NCBI RefSeq assembly: GCF_003350475.1
Contig: NZ_QQAV01000014.1
Coordinates: 62,001-126,000 of the forward strand
From: Pseudacidovorax intermedius
GTDB lineage: Bacteria > Pseudomonadota > Gammaproteobacteria > Burkholderiales > Burkholderiaceae_C
Direction: 5' to 3'
Length of the DNA stretch: 64,000 nt
Below the pieces are notes generated by a model, which saw nothing but the letters and a program-made list of their open reading frames with translations, searched no databases and was not told where the DNA came from. Both the position numbers and the translations under genes were made by a program. How positions within the stretch are numbered: position 1 is the first letter of the stretch; each line of letters opens with the position of its first letter. Shown in pieces: positions 1 to 8,638 of the stretch.

Positions 1-15
1 AGCCGGAGCGCTGGC

Positions 16-957
16 ATGTCACACTTCGCGCCGCTCCCGCGAACCGACCTCTTCTGCCCCGCTGCCGCCATGACCGACGACGCTGCCTCCTCTTCCGCCG
101 ACGCCCCCGAGTCCAGCGGCGTGGCCGTTCTCGACCGGGCCTTTGCGCTACTGGCCGCCTTCGACGCAGACAGCCCGCGGCTGACCCTGTCGGAGCTGTC
201 GCGCCGCACGGGCCTGTACAAGAGCACGGTGCTGCGCCTGCTCGGGGCGCTGGAGCACGGCGGCTTCGTGCGCCGCCTGCCCGATGGGCAGTACGCCATT
301 GGGCCGCAGCCGCTGCGGCTGGCAGCGGTGTACCAGCGCTCCTTCCAGGTGGGGCATGTGATCGAGCCGCTGCTGGAGCAGCTGAGTGCCGCCAGCGGCG
401 AGACGGCCTCCTTCTACGTGCGACACGGTCTGCAGCGGGTGGCGCTGTTCCGCGTGGAGCCCGCGCGTTCGGTGCGTGCCTCGGTGCAGGTCGGCCAGGG
501 CTACGCCATCGGCCAGGGCGCCTCGGGCAAGGTGCTGATGGCCTTCGGCCTGCAGGACGAGCCCGATCTGCCCGAACTGCCGGAAGGCGACGCGATCCGC
601 GAACGGCTGTGGGCCACCTCCTGGGGCGAGCGCGACCCCGAGACGGCCTCCGCAGCCGCCCCGGTGTTCGGCGTGGGCGGCGCGCTGCAGGGCGTGCTGG
701 CCATCTCGGGCCCGCGCCAGCGGCTCGAACAGGGCGACACCATGCGCAGCGCCTGTCGTCAGGTGCTGGAGGCCGCGCGCAACGCCACCGCGGCGCTGGG
801 CGGCAACGTGAGCGGCTTTACCACCAGCCTGGCTGCGCTGGCCGTGACTGGAGACACCGCCCACCTTTTGCGCAACCCAACCAATGCACAACACCTTCTC
901 CGCGCTATCGAACAACTCGACGGCGGACGTGCCAAGCGTCTCTCACCGAAGGAGTGA
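16..957 (+). CDS. IclR-family transcriptional regulator
   Basis: One-component regulator that would bind DNA and sense a small organic ligand. The N-terminal winged helix-turn-helix lies at about residues 35-95 (motifs LSELSRRTGLYKSTVLRLL and GGFVRRLPDGQYAIG), followed by an IclR effector domain (about 110-270) with the family-typical GYAIGQGASGKVLMAF stretch. Length (313 aa) is slightly above the usual 250-280 because of a low-complexity N-terminal tail. The start at 16 has a GGAG seven bases upstream; the internal ATG at 70 has no obvious Shine-Dalgarno but would trim the tail. It converges on the alpha/beta hydrolase gene. Its target cannot be inferred here because the upstream neighbour lies outside the window. 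Confidence 0.85.
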   Translation: MSHFAPLPRTDLFCPAAAMTDDAASSSADAPESSGVAVLDRAFALLAAFDADSPRLTLSELSRRTGLYKSTVLRLLGALEHGGFVRRLPDGQYAIGPQPLRLAAVYQRSFQVGHVIEPLLEQLSAASGETASFYVRHGLQRVALFRVEPARSVRASVQVGQGYAIGQGASGKVLMAFGLQDEPDLPELPEGDAIRERLWATSWGERDPETASAAAPVFGVGGALQGVLAISGPRQRLEQGDTMRSACRQVLEAARNATAALGGNVSGFTTSLAALAVTGDTAHLLRNPTNAQHLLRAIEQLDGGRAKRLSPKE

Positions 958-1017
958 GGCGGGTCCGGACCCATACGGCCGTCCGGCACTGAACGGAACG
1001 CCGCGCGGGCGCCTGCC

Positions 1018-1794
1018 TCAGGGCGGACTGACCGGCGCGCGCGAGGCCGCCATGTCCGGCGCCACGTGCAGCCCCCGCATCATCTCGGTCATCCACGTCA
1101 CCAACAGCGCGCCGTAGGCCTTGCGCCAAGCTTCCTTGGACAGCGCATGGTCCGCGCCCGAGATCACCCGGTAGGTGACCGAGCGCACGGCGCGAAAGGA
1201 ACCCAGGTAGTTGGCAATGACCGGATGTGGCACGGTGCTGTCGTGCTCGGACTCGACCACCAGCACGTCGCCGCGGAAGGCCTCGCAGGCCCCCAGCGCG
1301 CGGTTGGCCTCGGGCGCGATGGCGGTCAGGCGATAGGCCGCCAGGTCGCTGCGGCTGAGCTGGCCCTTGGGCACTTCCCAGTCCTCGTCGCGGTAGAGCG
1401 CGGGCGCGCGCATGGCCAGCCAGCGCACCGGCCGCAGGGCCGTGACCAGCGCCGCCAGGTAGCCGCCGTAGCTGCTGCCGACGATGGCGATGGCGGTGGG
1501 ATCGACGGCGGGATGGCCGGCCAGCGTGTCGTAGGCCGCCAGCACGTCGCGCAGGTTGTCCTCGCGCGTCACGTCCAGCCGCTGCGCGGCGTGGCGGGCG
1601 TGGCCGCGCAGGTCGAAGGTGAGGCACACGCAGCCGAGTGCGGCGATCTCGCGGGCCCGGGCCAGGTACTGCTCCTGACTGCCGTCCCAGCCGTGCACCA
1701 GGAGCACGCCGGGCACCTTGGCCGCGGCCACCAGGGTGCCGTCGATCTTCTGATCGTCGACGGCGATCTGCAGGGTCTCAAGCTGGGTCTGCAT
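1018..1794 (-). CDS. alpha/beta hydrolase (dienelactone hydrolase/S9-like)
   Basis: A 258-aa single-domain alpha/beta hydrolase with no signal peptide, so probably cytoplasmic. Seen: LLVHGWDGS (oxyanion-hole region, near residue 32), the nucleophile elbow GSSYGGYL (Ser near residue 107), the acid in VVESEHDSTVP and the histidine in ISGADHALSKE, which together give a complete Ser-Asp-His triad. Substrate unknown; acyl-ester or short peptide hydrolysis is typical of this fold. Its start overlaps the 3' end of the DUF3182 gene by 17 bases, so the two are probably translationally coupled and it would be the last gene of the trehalose/glucan gene string. Confidence 0.8.
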   Translation of the reverse strand: MQTQLETLQIAVDDQKIDGTLVAAAKVPGVLLVHGWDGSQEQYLARAREIAALGCVCLTFDLRGHARHAAQRLDVTREDNLRDVLAAYDTLAGHPAVDPTAIAIVGSSYGGYLAALVTALRPVRWLAMRAPALYRDEDWEVPKGQLSRSDLAAYRLTAIAPEANRALGACEAFRGDVLVVESEHDSTVPHPVIANYLGSFRAVRSVTYRVISGADHALSKEAWRKAYGALLVTWMTEMMRGLHVAPDMAASRAPVSPP

Positions 1795-2944
1795 CGGGAA
1801 GGATCAGCGCATAGCGGGTGATGAGGCCCACGCTCGGGTCCACATCCCGGTAGTAGATCTGCGCGCCCGCGGGCGGCTCTTCTGCGCCATAGCACTCGCC
1901 ACTGGCGGCGCGCAGGCGCTGCAGGGTGGGGTCGGCATGGAAGCGCTCCAGTGCGGCGATCTCTGCGCTGGTGGCGCCGCCCAGGCGCCAGGACTGCTCC
2001 AGCACGCCCGATCGCCACTGGCCGTGCACGTCCATGCCCTGGGCCACGTCGTAGTTGATGCGCGAGGCGAAGAAGCCCTCGTAGCAGCGCTCCACCGCCG
2101 CGTGGTAGCTGCGGGCCTGCGCCACGGCCAGCCGCAGGGCGTCGGGCAGGAAGGGCTCCGCCATCAACACGTCCAGGCCGCCGCGCACTAGCGTGAGCTG
2201 CGAGCCGCCATACACCGCCTCGCCCTGGTTGTCGTAGGTCAGCCGCTGGTGGCCGTAGTAGCTCAGCACCAGGCTGCCGACAATGACCTGGCCCACGCTC
2301 ACCGTGTCGGGATGGCGGAGGTTCTCTTCCAGCACCACGCCGTCGGCGGCGATGGCGGGCTCGCCCAGCGCTTCCAGCTGGCGGTCCAGCGACTCGGTGT
2401 CGTGGGCCACGCTCTGGCCCCGACCGGCCGTGCCACGCACGGCCTTCACCCGCACGGGGCCGCGGGCCAGCATCATCCGGCCCGCTCGCTGCGCCTCGGC
2501 CAGGCTGAAGGCGGTGTAGCCGTGCAGCACCGCATCGGCCGACTGCGCGGCAAAGTCGGTCGACCAGCCTTCGGGCCGCGCCGCATCCGCATCGACCAGC
2601 GGATGGGTGATGGCCTTGGTGGCGACGAAGGAATGGGGAACGACGCCGCCGAACAGGTCGTGCGGGCCATGGATGCCCGCGGTCTGGGCGTCGGCGGTCG
2701 TGAGGGTGTCGTTGGGCACCACGTACTGCGGTGCGCCGACAGGACGCTGCGGATCGAAGTCCCCGGCAAAGCGGTAACCCTTCAGGCCCGCCAGCCGTTG
2801 GGCGAAGTCGGTGCGGGCGGCGCGCTCGTGGGCGCTGTCGTAGCCGCGGCCCGGCACATGCCAGAGCCAGGTTTCGCCCGGCGGGGTGCCCGGCGCGGGC
2901 ATCAGCGGAGGGGCGAGGCCCTCCTCGAAATCCAGTTGGGGCAT
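1778..2944 (-). CDS. DUF3182 family protein, ATP-grasp-like
   Basis: A 388-aa protein that I assign to DUF3182 from memory of the family. It looks ATP-grasp-like: a basic segment RGPVRVKAVRGTAGRGQS in the position of the ATP-binding lysine/glycine loop, then VVLEENLRHPDTVSVGQ, a candidate Mg/ATP-binding acidic stretch, and a late FFASRINYDVAQG. No reaction is known to me. Start chosen at 2944 because a GGAGAG lies seven bases upstream; the in-frame ATG at 2971 has none. It lies between a DUF3606 gene and the alpha/beta hydrolase at the tail of the trehalose cluster, which suggests a stress or storage-linked peptide or amide ligation, but that is inference. Confidence 0.7.
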   Translation of the reverse strand: MPQLDFEEGLAPPLMPAPGTPPGETWLWHVPGRGYDSAHERAARTDFAQRLAGLKGYRFAGDFDPQRPVGAPQYVVPNDTLTTADAQTAGIHGPHDLFGGVVPHSFVATKAITHPLVDADAARPEGWSTDFAAQSADAVLHGYTAFSLAEAQRAGRMMLARGPVRVKAVRGTAGRGQSVAHDTESLDRQLEALGEPAIAADGVVLEENLRHPDTVSVGQVIVGSLVLSYYGHQRLTYDNQGEAVYGGSQLTLVRGGLDVLMAEPFLPDALRLAVAQARSYHAAVERCYEGFFASRINYDVAQGMDVHGQWRSGVLEQSWRLGGATSAEIAALERFHADPTLQRLRAASGECYGAEEPPAGAQIYYRDVDPSVGLITRYALILPDADPA

Positions 2945-3014
2945 CGGTGCTCTCCAGTGTCCGGTGGCCATGGAGCGATGCTGCGAAGGCGGCCGGCGGG
3001 CCGCGTAGGTGATT

Positions 3015-3254
3015 TCAGGCAGTGAGCGTCGGCCACGGGGCGGCGGCGGGCGGGCGGGCGCCCCAGCCGTCGCGCATGAGGCGGCGCACGGCGCCGGGCG
3101 AATCGCCCACGCGCTCCACGGCCAGGCGCAATAGCGATTCGGTGACGCCGAATTCGCCCATCCAATAGCTCACGTCGCCCCGGCAGTCGAGGTGGATGCG
3201 CTCGGGGTGCTGGAGCACGCTGCCGGGGAACACGGCACTTTGCAGGGTAGTCAT
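3015..3254 (-). CDS. DUF3606 small protein
   Basis: A 79-aa soluble protein. The central block VSYWMGEFGVTESLLRLAV resembles the DUF3606 signature (aromatic-W-x-x-E-F-G-V-x-x-x-x-L), a short helical module often found in small stress-associated proteins of proteobacteria. A GGAG sits nine bases before the ATG. It lies 95 bases downstream of malQ-treY and 70 bases upstream of the DUF3182 gene on the same strand, so it may be co-transcribed with either. The C-terminus is Pro/Ala-rich. Function unknown. Confidence 0.72.
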   Translation of the reverse strand: MTTLQSAVFPGSVLQHPERIHLDCRGDVSYWMGEFGVTESLLRLAVERVGDSPGAVRRLMRDGWGARPPAAAPWPTLTA

Positions 3255-3349
3255 GGCTGTCTCCGTCGGACCTGGATGTAGAGCACCATGATGAGGCGCG
3301 ACGCCTCACAAGGCAGCAGGCATCGGCCGGCTGCCCTGAAGGACGCCGC

Positions 3350-6300
3350 CTACACCGCGTGTTCCGCGGGCACCAGCACCGCGCAGGGCAGCGTCTGCAG
3401 CAGCGCGTCGACCGCCGCCCAGCCGCCCTCGACATGGCGTCCGCTGAGCACGTCGCGCCAGCCGCCCGGTCGCTGCGGCAGCGCCAGCGTGGTCCCCGCC
3501 CAGGCCTGCGCGTCCCAGCCCTCAGGCGGCGGCGCGTCGCGCCGGTCGTCGTCCTGTTCGGCAAAGAAGCGGCCCGCGACGAAGACGAGCGCATCGTCCC
3601 CGGCCTGCCGGGTGAAGGCGACCACGGCCTCGTCGGCCGGCCCATTGGCGTACAGGGGCTGGTGGTCGCCGTCGCGCACCAGGGCGGCATGCTCGCGGCG
3701 CATCTGCAGCAGGCGCCAGGCCGTCCACAGCTTGGCCTCGCCCAGGCGCGCGGGCGTCATGCGCTCGGCAAGGCCCTCGGCCATGCGCTCCGGGCGGGCT
3801 GCCAGGGCCTCCAGGCCGGCCAACAGCTCGCTGCGCGCCGCATAGTCGACCGGGCGGCGGTTGTCGGGATCGACCAGGCTGAAGTCCAGGCACTCGGTGC
3901 CCTGGTAGGTGTCGGGCACGCCGGCCGAGCAGAACTTGAGCGCCGTGAACACCAGCGAATTGAGGCCGCCCCACCAGGCCAGCCGCGCGGCCAGCGGCTC
4001 GAAGTCGGCGCGGAACTCCTCGCTGTCCACCACGCCGCGCACGAACTGCGCCAGCGCGCCTTCGTAGGCCTCGTCGGGCATCACCCAGCTGGTGTGGCGC
4101 TTGCCCTCGCGCGCGGCCTTGTGCATGTAGCGCACCAGCCGCTCGGCCAGCTCCTCGCGGGCCTCTTCGTCGGCGCCGCCGGCGGGCCAGATGCCCAGCA
4201 TGGTCTGGTAGAGCAGGTATTCGTCGGCGCGCGACGGCGTCACGCCATGGTCGAGCAGCGCAACCTGCGCCTCCGGCTCGGCCAGCGCATGCCAGCGGCG
4301 CAGCGCCAGGCGCCAGGTGGCCGGCATCTCCGAGAGCACATGCAGGCGCATGCGCACGTCCTCTGCGCGCTTGTTGTCGTGGGTGGAAGTGGCCAGCAGC
4401 GTGTGCGGCCAGCGGCGCGCGCGGTCGGCGCTGGCCTCGTGGAACTGCTCCAGCGTGAAGCCGAAGGTGGCCGGGTCGCCCCCCACCTCGTTGAGCGAGG
4501 CGAGCGGGTACCAGCGGTAGAAGGCCGTGTCCTCCACGCCCTTGGCGGCCACCGGCGCGCTGAACTGCTGGAAGCGCGCCGCCAGCCGCAGCACCTGCGG
4601 ATGCAGCACCGGGTCGCCCGCATGCAGCTCGCCGCGCAGCGCCTGGCCGACGAAGTCGTAGATGCTGTCGTCGGCCAGTTCGCCCCGCTCGCGCGCGGCG
4701 GCGATGGCATCGTCGATGTAGCGCTGGTCCTGCGCGGAAAGGCCGCGGTCGGTCACGTAGCTGCGGTAGACGCGCATGCAGGTGGCCACCTCGGCCAGCG
4801 CGCGGCGCAGGTTGTTGAGGGTGTAGTCGCGCGTGCGGCGGTCGGCGCGGGCGATGCGCAGCGCGGCCGTGGCGATCATGGTCAGGTCCGAGGCCAGCGC
4901 ATTGCGGGTGACGGCCCGCTTGCCCAGGTACTCGACCTCGTGGAAGGGCGCGTCCTCGCCCGTGAAGCCGCGCCAGATGCGGTCGAAGGCGGCGTCGGAT
5001 TCGGTCTGCACCAGTACGCCCGCGGCCACGTTGGCGAAGCGGTAGCCGGTGGTGCCGTGGATGGCCCAGGCCTCGGGCACCTCCTCATGGCCGGCGGCGA
5101 TCTTCTCGGCGACCACGTAGAGCGGCCGCTCGGGTCGGCCGCTGCCGTCATCGGCCGCCAGGCGCCGGCCGGTGCGCCGCGCAAAGCCCTGCTGCAGCCG
5201 GTCGAAGTACGCGGCCGGGTCGTGCAGGCCGTCGGGATGGTCGATGCGCAGGCCGTCCACCAGGCCGCGCGCAGCCAGGTCCAGCGGCAGGGCATGCGTG
5301 GCCTCGAAGACCTCGGGCCGCTCCATGCGCAGCGCGGCCAACTCGTTGACGTCGAAGAAGCGGCGGTAGTTGATCTCGTCCGAGGCCACACGCCAGAAGG
5401 CCAGGCGGTAGTGCTGCGCCTCCAGCAGCTGGTGCAGCGCCTCGCGGTGGCGCGGATGGTTCCAGCGCGCCACGGCCGCCTGCACGGCGCTGCCGAAGGC
5501 GGCCGATTCGCCGATCAGCGCGGCCAGGCGGGCCTGGGCGGCGGTCTTGTCGCGGGCGCGCCGCGCGGCGTCTTCCGCGCCGGCGGGCAGCGACTCGAAG
5601 GCCTGCGCCACGCCGGCCAGGGCGGCCGCGTCCTCGGGGCCGGCCATCAGCGGCTCGGCCGAGCGCAGCACGGGCGCGTAGCTTTCGGGCGCGACCGGAA
5701 AGCAATGGTCGTGGTAGTGGATGGCCAGCCGCCCGCCCGTGGCGTCCAGGCCCAGCTTCAGCTCGCCGTCGTCCAGCACCTGGCCGTAGGCGCCGCCGAG
5801 CACGGCCAGCAGCACCTTGCCGGCCAGCTCCGGGTCGGCGGGCTGCCATTCGATGTCGAAGTGGTTGGCGTAGAGGGAGGCGGGGCCGTTTTCCAGCACG
5901 TCTTCCCACCAGGGGTTGTCGCCGCCGAGCACGCCCATGTGGTTGGGCACCAGGTCCAGGATCTGGCCCATGCCGTGGCGCTGCAGCGCGGCGCAGAAGC
6001 GCATGAAGCCGGCCTCGCCGCCCAGTTCGGGATTGATCTGGTCATGCGCCACCACGTCGTAGCCGTGGGTGCTCCCCGGGCGCGCACGCTGCAGCGGCGA
6101 GCAATAGACATGGCTGATGCCCAGCCGCTGCAGGTAGGGCAGGATGGCGATGGCATCGTCGAAGGTGAAGCCGGCATGGAACTGCAGCCGGTAGGTGGCC
6201 CGCGGCAGGCGCAGCGGATGGCGCACCGGGCCCTCGGCCGCAGCCGCACCGCCCACGGCCGGCCGTTCGGCGGCCACGGCGGCGGCGATGGCGGCCACGC

Positions 6301-8449
6301 GCGGCGCCTGCGCCCACTGTTCCACAGGCAGCGCCAGCCGCCGGCGCCAGTTGGGATGCTCGTTCACCGTGCCCGGCAGGTTGGCTTGGCCGCGCTCGCC
6401 CAGCAGGTCCTCGGCCTGCACCATCAGCAGCCGCGACGGCGCCTGGGCCAGCCAGCCGTGCACGGCGGCCGCGGCCTCGGTGCCGAAGTCGCCGCTGCCC
6501 AGCAGGCGCGCGCCCGCCTCGGCATCGAGCCGGCCGGCATCCTCCAGCGCGAAGGCCAGCTGCACGCGGTCGGCCGCGCGCTCCGCCAGCTGCTGGCGCG
6601 CCATCTCGTCACTGGGGTAGAGCTGCAGGCGGATGCGCTCGCCCAGGTCGGCCCCCGACCACCAGCCTTCCAGCGTGGCCAGGTCGTGCGTGCTCACCGC
6701 CGCCAGCGCCTGGGCCGGGTAGGCCGCGGGCCGCTTGAAGGCCGCGCCCTCGCGCTCGAACACCATCAGCCGGTACGACAGCAGGCCGTAGCGCTGCATG
6801 AGCGCCCGCGTGGCGTCGGTGACGGTGCCCAGGTCCTCGCCGATGACGACGCAGCGCTGGCGCCGGCTTTCGAGGGCGACGATGGCCATCATCTCCTCGG
6901 CCGGATAGGCCACGTAGGCGCCGCTGGCGGCCTTCTCGCCGGGCGGGATCCAGAACAGGCGGGTCAGGCCCATCACATGGTCGATGCGCACCGCGCCGGC
7001 GTTGCGCATGCTGGCGCGCAGGGCCTCGATGAACAGGCCGTAGCCGCTGGCGCGCAGGGCTGCGGGCCGCATGGGCGGCAGGCCCCAGTCCTGCCCCAGC
7101 TGGTTGAGGGCATCGGGCGGCGCACCCACGCTGGCGCCGGGCGCGAAGACGTCGCCGCCGGCCCAGGCATCGGCGCCGTGCCGGTCCACCGAGACGGCCA
7201 GGTCCAGGTACAGGCCGATGGCCATGCCGCGGCTGCGGCACTGGCGCGCGGCGGCCTCGAGCTGGCTGGCGGCCAGCCACTGCAGCCAGGCCTGGAAGTG
7301 GACCTGCGCCGCATGCTGCTGCGCGAAGGCCTTCACCTCGGCCGAGCCCGGATCGCGGTAGGCCGCGGGCCAGCAGGGCGGGCCCCAGCAGTCGGGATCG
7401 CGGGCACGCAGGTGACGGCGCAGGGCCTCGAAGGTGGCATGGCGCTGCAGCGCCTCGCCACGCTGCTGGCAGAAGGCCCGGAAGGCCTCCTCGCGCTGGC
7501 GCGCGACCAGGCCGGGCTCGGGCACCTGGCGCCGGGCCTGCACATGCGCGTGCAGCAGCGCCAGCACCTCCAGCTTGGCGGCTGCCACGCCTTCGTGGTC
7601 CACCAGCGACTGGGCGCGCAGGTGGCCCAGCCGGGCCTGGAACTCGTCGGACTCCACCAGGCGGCGCGCCTCCAGGCAGTCGGCATATTCGGGCAGGGCC
7701 TCGACGGCGATGTAGAGCGGATTGAGGAAGAGCCGCGAGGACGGGCTGTACGGGCTGCACTGGCCGGGATCGTCCGGGAACAGCGCATGCAAGGGATTGA
7801 GGCCCACGGCCTGCGCACCCAGGCCGGCGGCCTGTTCGACCAGGCGGCCCAGGTCGGCGAAGTCGCCCATGCCCCATTGCGTGTCCGAGCGCAGGCCATA
7901 GAGCTGCGCGGCCACGCCCCAGTGCCGCACGCCCTCGGCATCGCCGGGTGGCGGCTGGCACGAGGCCGGCGCGGCGATCAGCAGCAGCTCGGCCGTGCCG
8001 ACGCGCAGGCGGTGGTAGCCCATGGGCAGGGCGTCGGGCAGCTCCAGCACGGCATGGCGCTCGACGACCATGCGCCCGTCGACCTGCCGGCGCGCGCCCT
8101 CGCCCTGACCGAAGTCGATCAGGCCCTCATGGGCGCCGCCCTGCTCCAGCTGCAGGGTCCACGACGGTGCGGACTCGCCCTCGGGCCAGCGCAGGCTGAG
8201 GGGCACGCGCAGGCTGTCGGCCTGGGCCAGCAGCACCGGCGGCAATGCCGTGCGCCATTCGGCCTCGTCCATACGATCGATCTCGGCCTGCCATGCGGCC
8301 TCGTCCTGCGGGTCATGGCGCCCCAGGCCCAGCTCGTGCAACAGGCTGGCCAGGTGCCGCGGCTCCACCGCCACCTCGCGGCCCCAGACATCGTGGTAAC
8401 GGGGGGACAGGCCGCAGCGGGCGCAGGCGCGATAGAGGGCTTCGGACAT
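3350..8449 (-). CDS. malQ-treY: fused 4-alpha-glucanotransferase (MalQ) / malto-oligosyltrehalose synthase (TreY)
   Basis: A single 1699-aa polypeptide carrying two GH-H clan enzymes. Residues 1-735 form a GH77 MalQ: nucleophile Asp in RIDHVMGL (about 489) and acid Glu in GEDLGTV (about 537). After a short Ala/Pro-rich linker, residues 740-1699 form a GH13 TreY: TYRLQFHAGFTF entry motif, nucleophile Asp in GLRIDHPDGLHDP, acid Glu in YVVAEKI, and TSTHDNKR. MalQ shuffles maltodextrin chains; TreY turns the reducing-end alpha-1,4 bond into an alpha-1,1 bond to give maltooligosyl-trehalose for TreZ. These are commonly separate adjacent genes. The frame is continuous with no stop, so this looks like a true fusion. 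The 189-base gap upstream could hold its own promoter. Confidence 0.93.
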   Translation of the reverse strand: MSEALYRACARCGLSPRYHDVWGREVAVEPRHLASLLHELGLGRHDPQDEAAWQAEIDRMDEAEWRTALPPVLLAQADSLRVPLSLRWPEGESAPSWTLQLEQGGAHEGLIDFGQGEGARRQVDGRMVVERHAVLELPDALPMGYHRLRVGTAELLLIAAPASCQPPPGDAEGVRHWGVAAQLYGLRSDTQWGMGDFADLGRLVEQAAGLGAQAVGLNPLHALFPDDPGQCSPYSPSSRLFLNPLYIAVEALPEYADCLEARRLVESDEFQARLGHLRAQSLVDHEGVAAAKLEVLALLHAHVQARRQVPEPGLVARQREEAFRAFCQQRGEALQRHATFEALRRHLRARDPDCWGPPCWPAAYRDPGSAEVKAFAQQHAAQVHFQAWLQWLAASQLEAAARQCRSRGMAIGLYLDLAVSVDRHGADAWAGGDVFAPGASVGAPPDALNQLGQDWGLPPMRPAALRASGYGLFIEALRASMRNAGAVRIDHVMGLTRLFWIPPGEKAASGAYVAYPAEEMMAIVALESRRQRCVVIGEDLGTVTDATRALMQRYGLLSYRLMVFEREGAAFKRPAAYPAQALAAVSTHDLATLEGWWSGADLGERIRLQLYPSDEMARQQLAERAADRVQLAFALEDAGRLDAEAGARLLGSGDFGTEAAAAVHGWLAQAPSRLLMVQAEDLLGERGQANLPGTVNEHPNWRRRLALPVEQWAQAPRVAAIAAAVAAERPAVGGAAAAEGPVRHPLRLPRATYRLQFHAGFTFDDAIAILPYLQRLGISHVYCSPLQRARPGSTHGYDVVAHDQINPELGGEAGFMRFCAALQRHGMGQILDLVPNHMGVLGGDNPWWEDVLENGPASLYANHFDIEWQPADPELAGKVLLAVLGGAYGQVLDDGELKLGLDATGGRLAIHYHDHCFPVAPESYAPVLRSAEPLMAGPEDAAALAGVAQAFESLPAGAEDAARRARDKTAAQARLAALIGESAAFGSAVQAAVARWNHPRHREALHQLLEAQHYRLAFWRVASDEINYRRFFDVNELAALRMERPEVFEATHALPLDLAARGLVDGLRIDHPDGLHDPAAYFDRLQQGFARRTGRRLAADDGSGRPERPLYVVAEKIAAGHEEVPEAWAIHGTTGYRFANVAAGVLVQTESDAAFDRIWRGFTGEDAPFHEVEYLGKRAVTRNALASDLTMIATAALRIARADRRTRDYTLNNLRRALAEVATCMRVYRSYVTDRGLSAQDQRYIDDAIAAARERGELADDSIYDFVGQALRGELHAGDPVLHPQVLRLAARFQQFSAPVAAKGVEDTAFYRWYPLASLNEVGGDPATFGFTLEQFHEASADRARRWPHTLLATSTHDNKRAEDVRMRLHVLSEMPATWRLALRRWHALAEPEAQVALLDHGVTPSRADEYLLYQTMLGIWPAGGADEEAREELAERLVRYMHKAAREGKRHTSWVMPDEAYEGALAQFVRGVVDSEEFRADFEPLAARLAWWGGLNSLVFTALKFCSAGVPDTYQGTECLDFSLVDPDNRRPVDYAARSELLAGLEALAARPERMAEGLAERMTPARLGEAKLWTAWRLLQMRREHAALVRDGDHQPLYANGPADEAVVAFTRQAGDDALVFVAGRFFAEQDDDRRDAPPPEGWDAQAWAGTTLALPQRPGGWRDVLSGRHVEGGWAAVDALLQTLPCAVLVPAEHAV

Positions 8450-8638
8450 GGAGGGACAGTCGCAGGAGGAAAAGGAAAAGGCTCACCCAGTGTGGACCAA
8501 TCCGTCGTGGCTGGGGGGATTGCCTGGGCCGGGGCGGCACCGGCGCAACGCGCAGCCCGGGGCCGGGCACGCCACCGCGGCACCGGGGGATGTGCCGGGG
8601 CACGGCGGGGCAGGCACGGCGGCGGCGGTCACACCCCG

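Noticed and set aside
905-1627. Minus-strand open frame overlapping the alpha/beta hydrolase in another frame.
   Set aside because: Arg/Ala-rich with no motif; the overlapping frame carries the full Ser-Asp-His triad.
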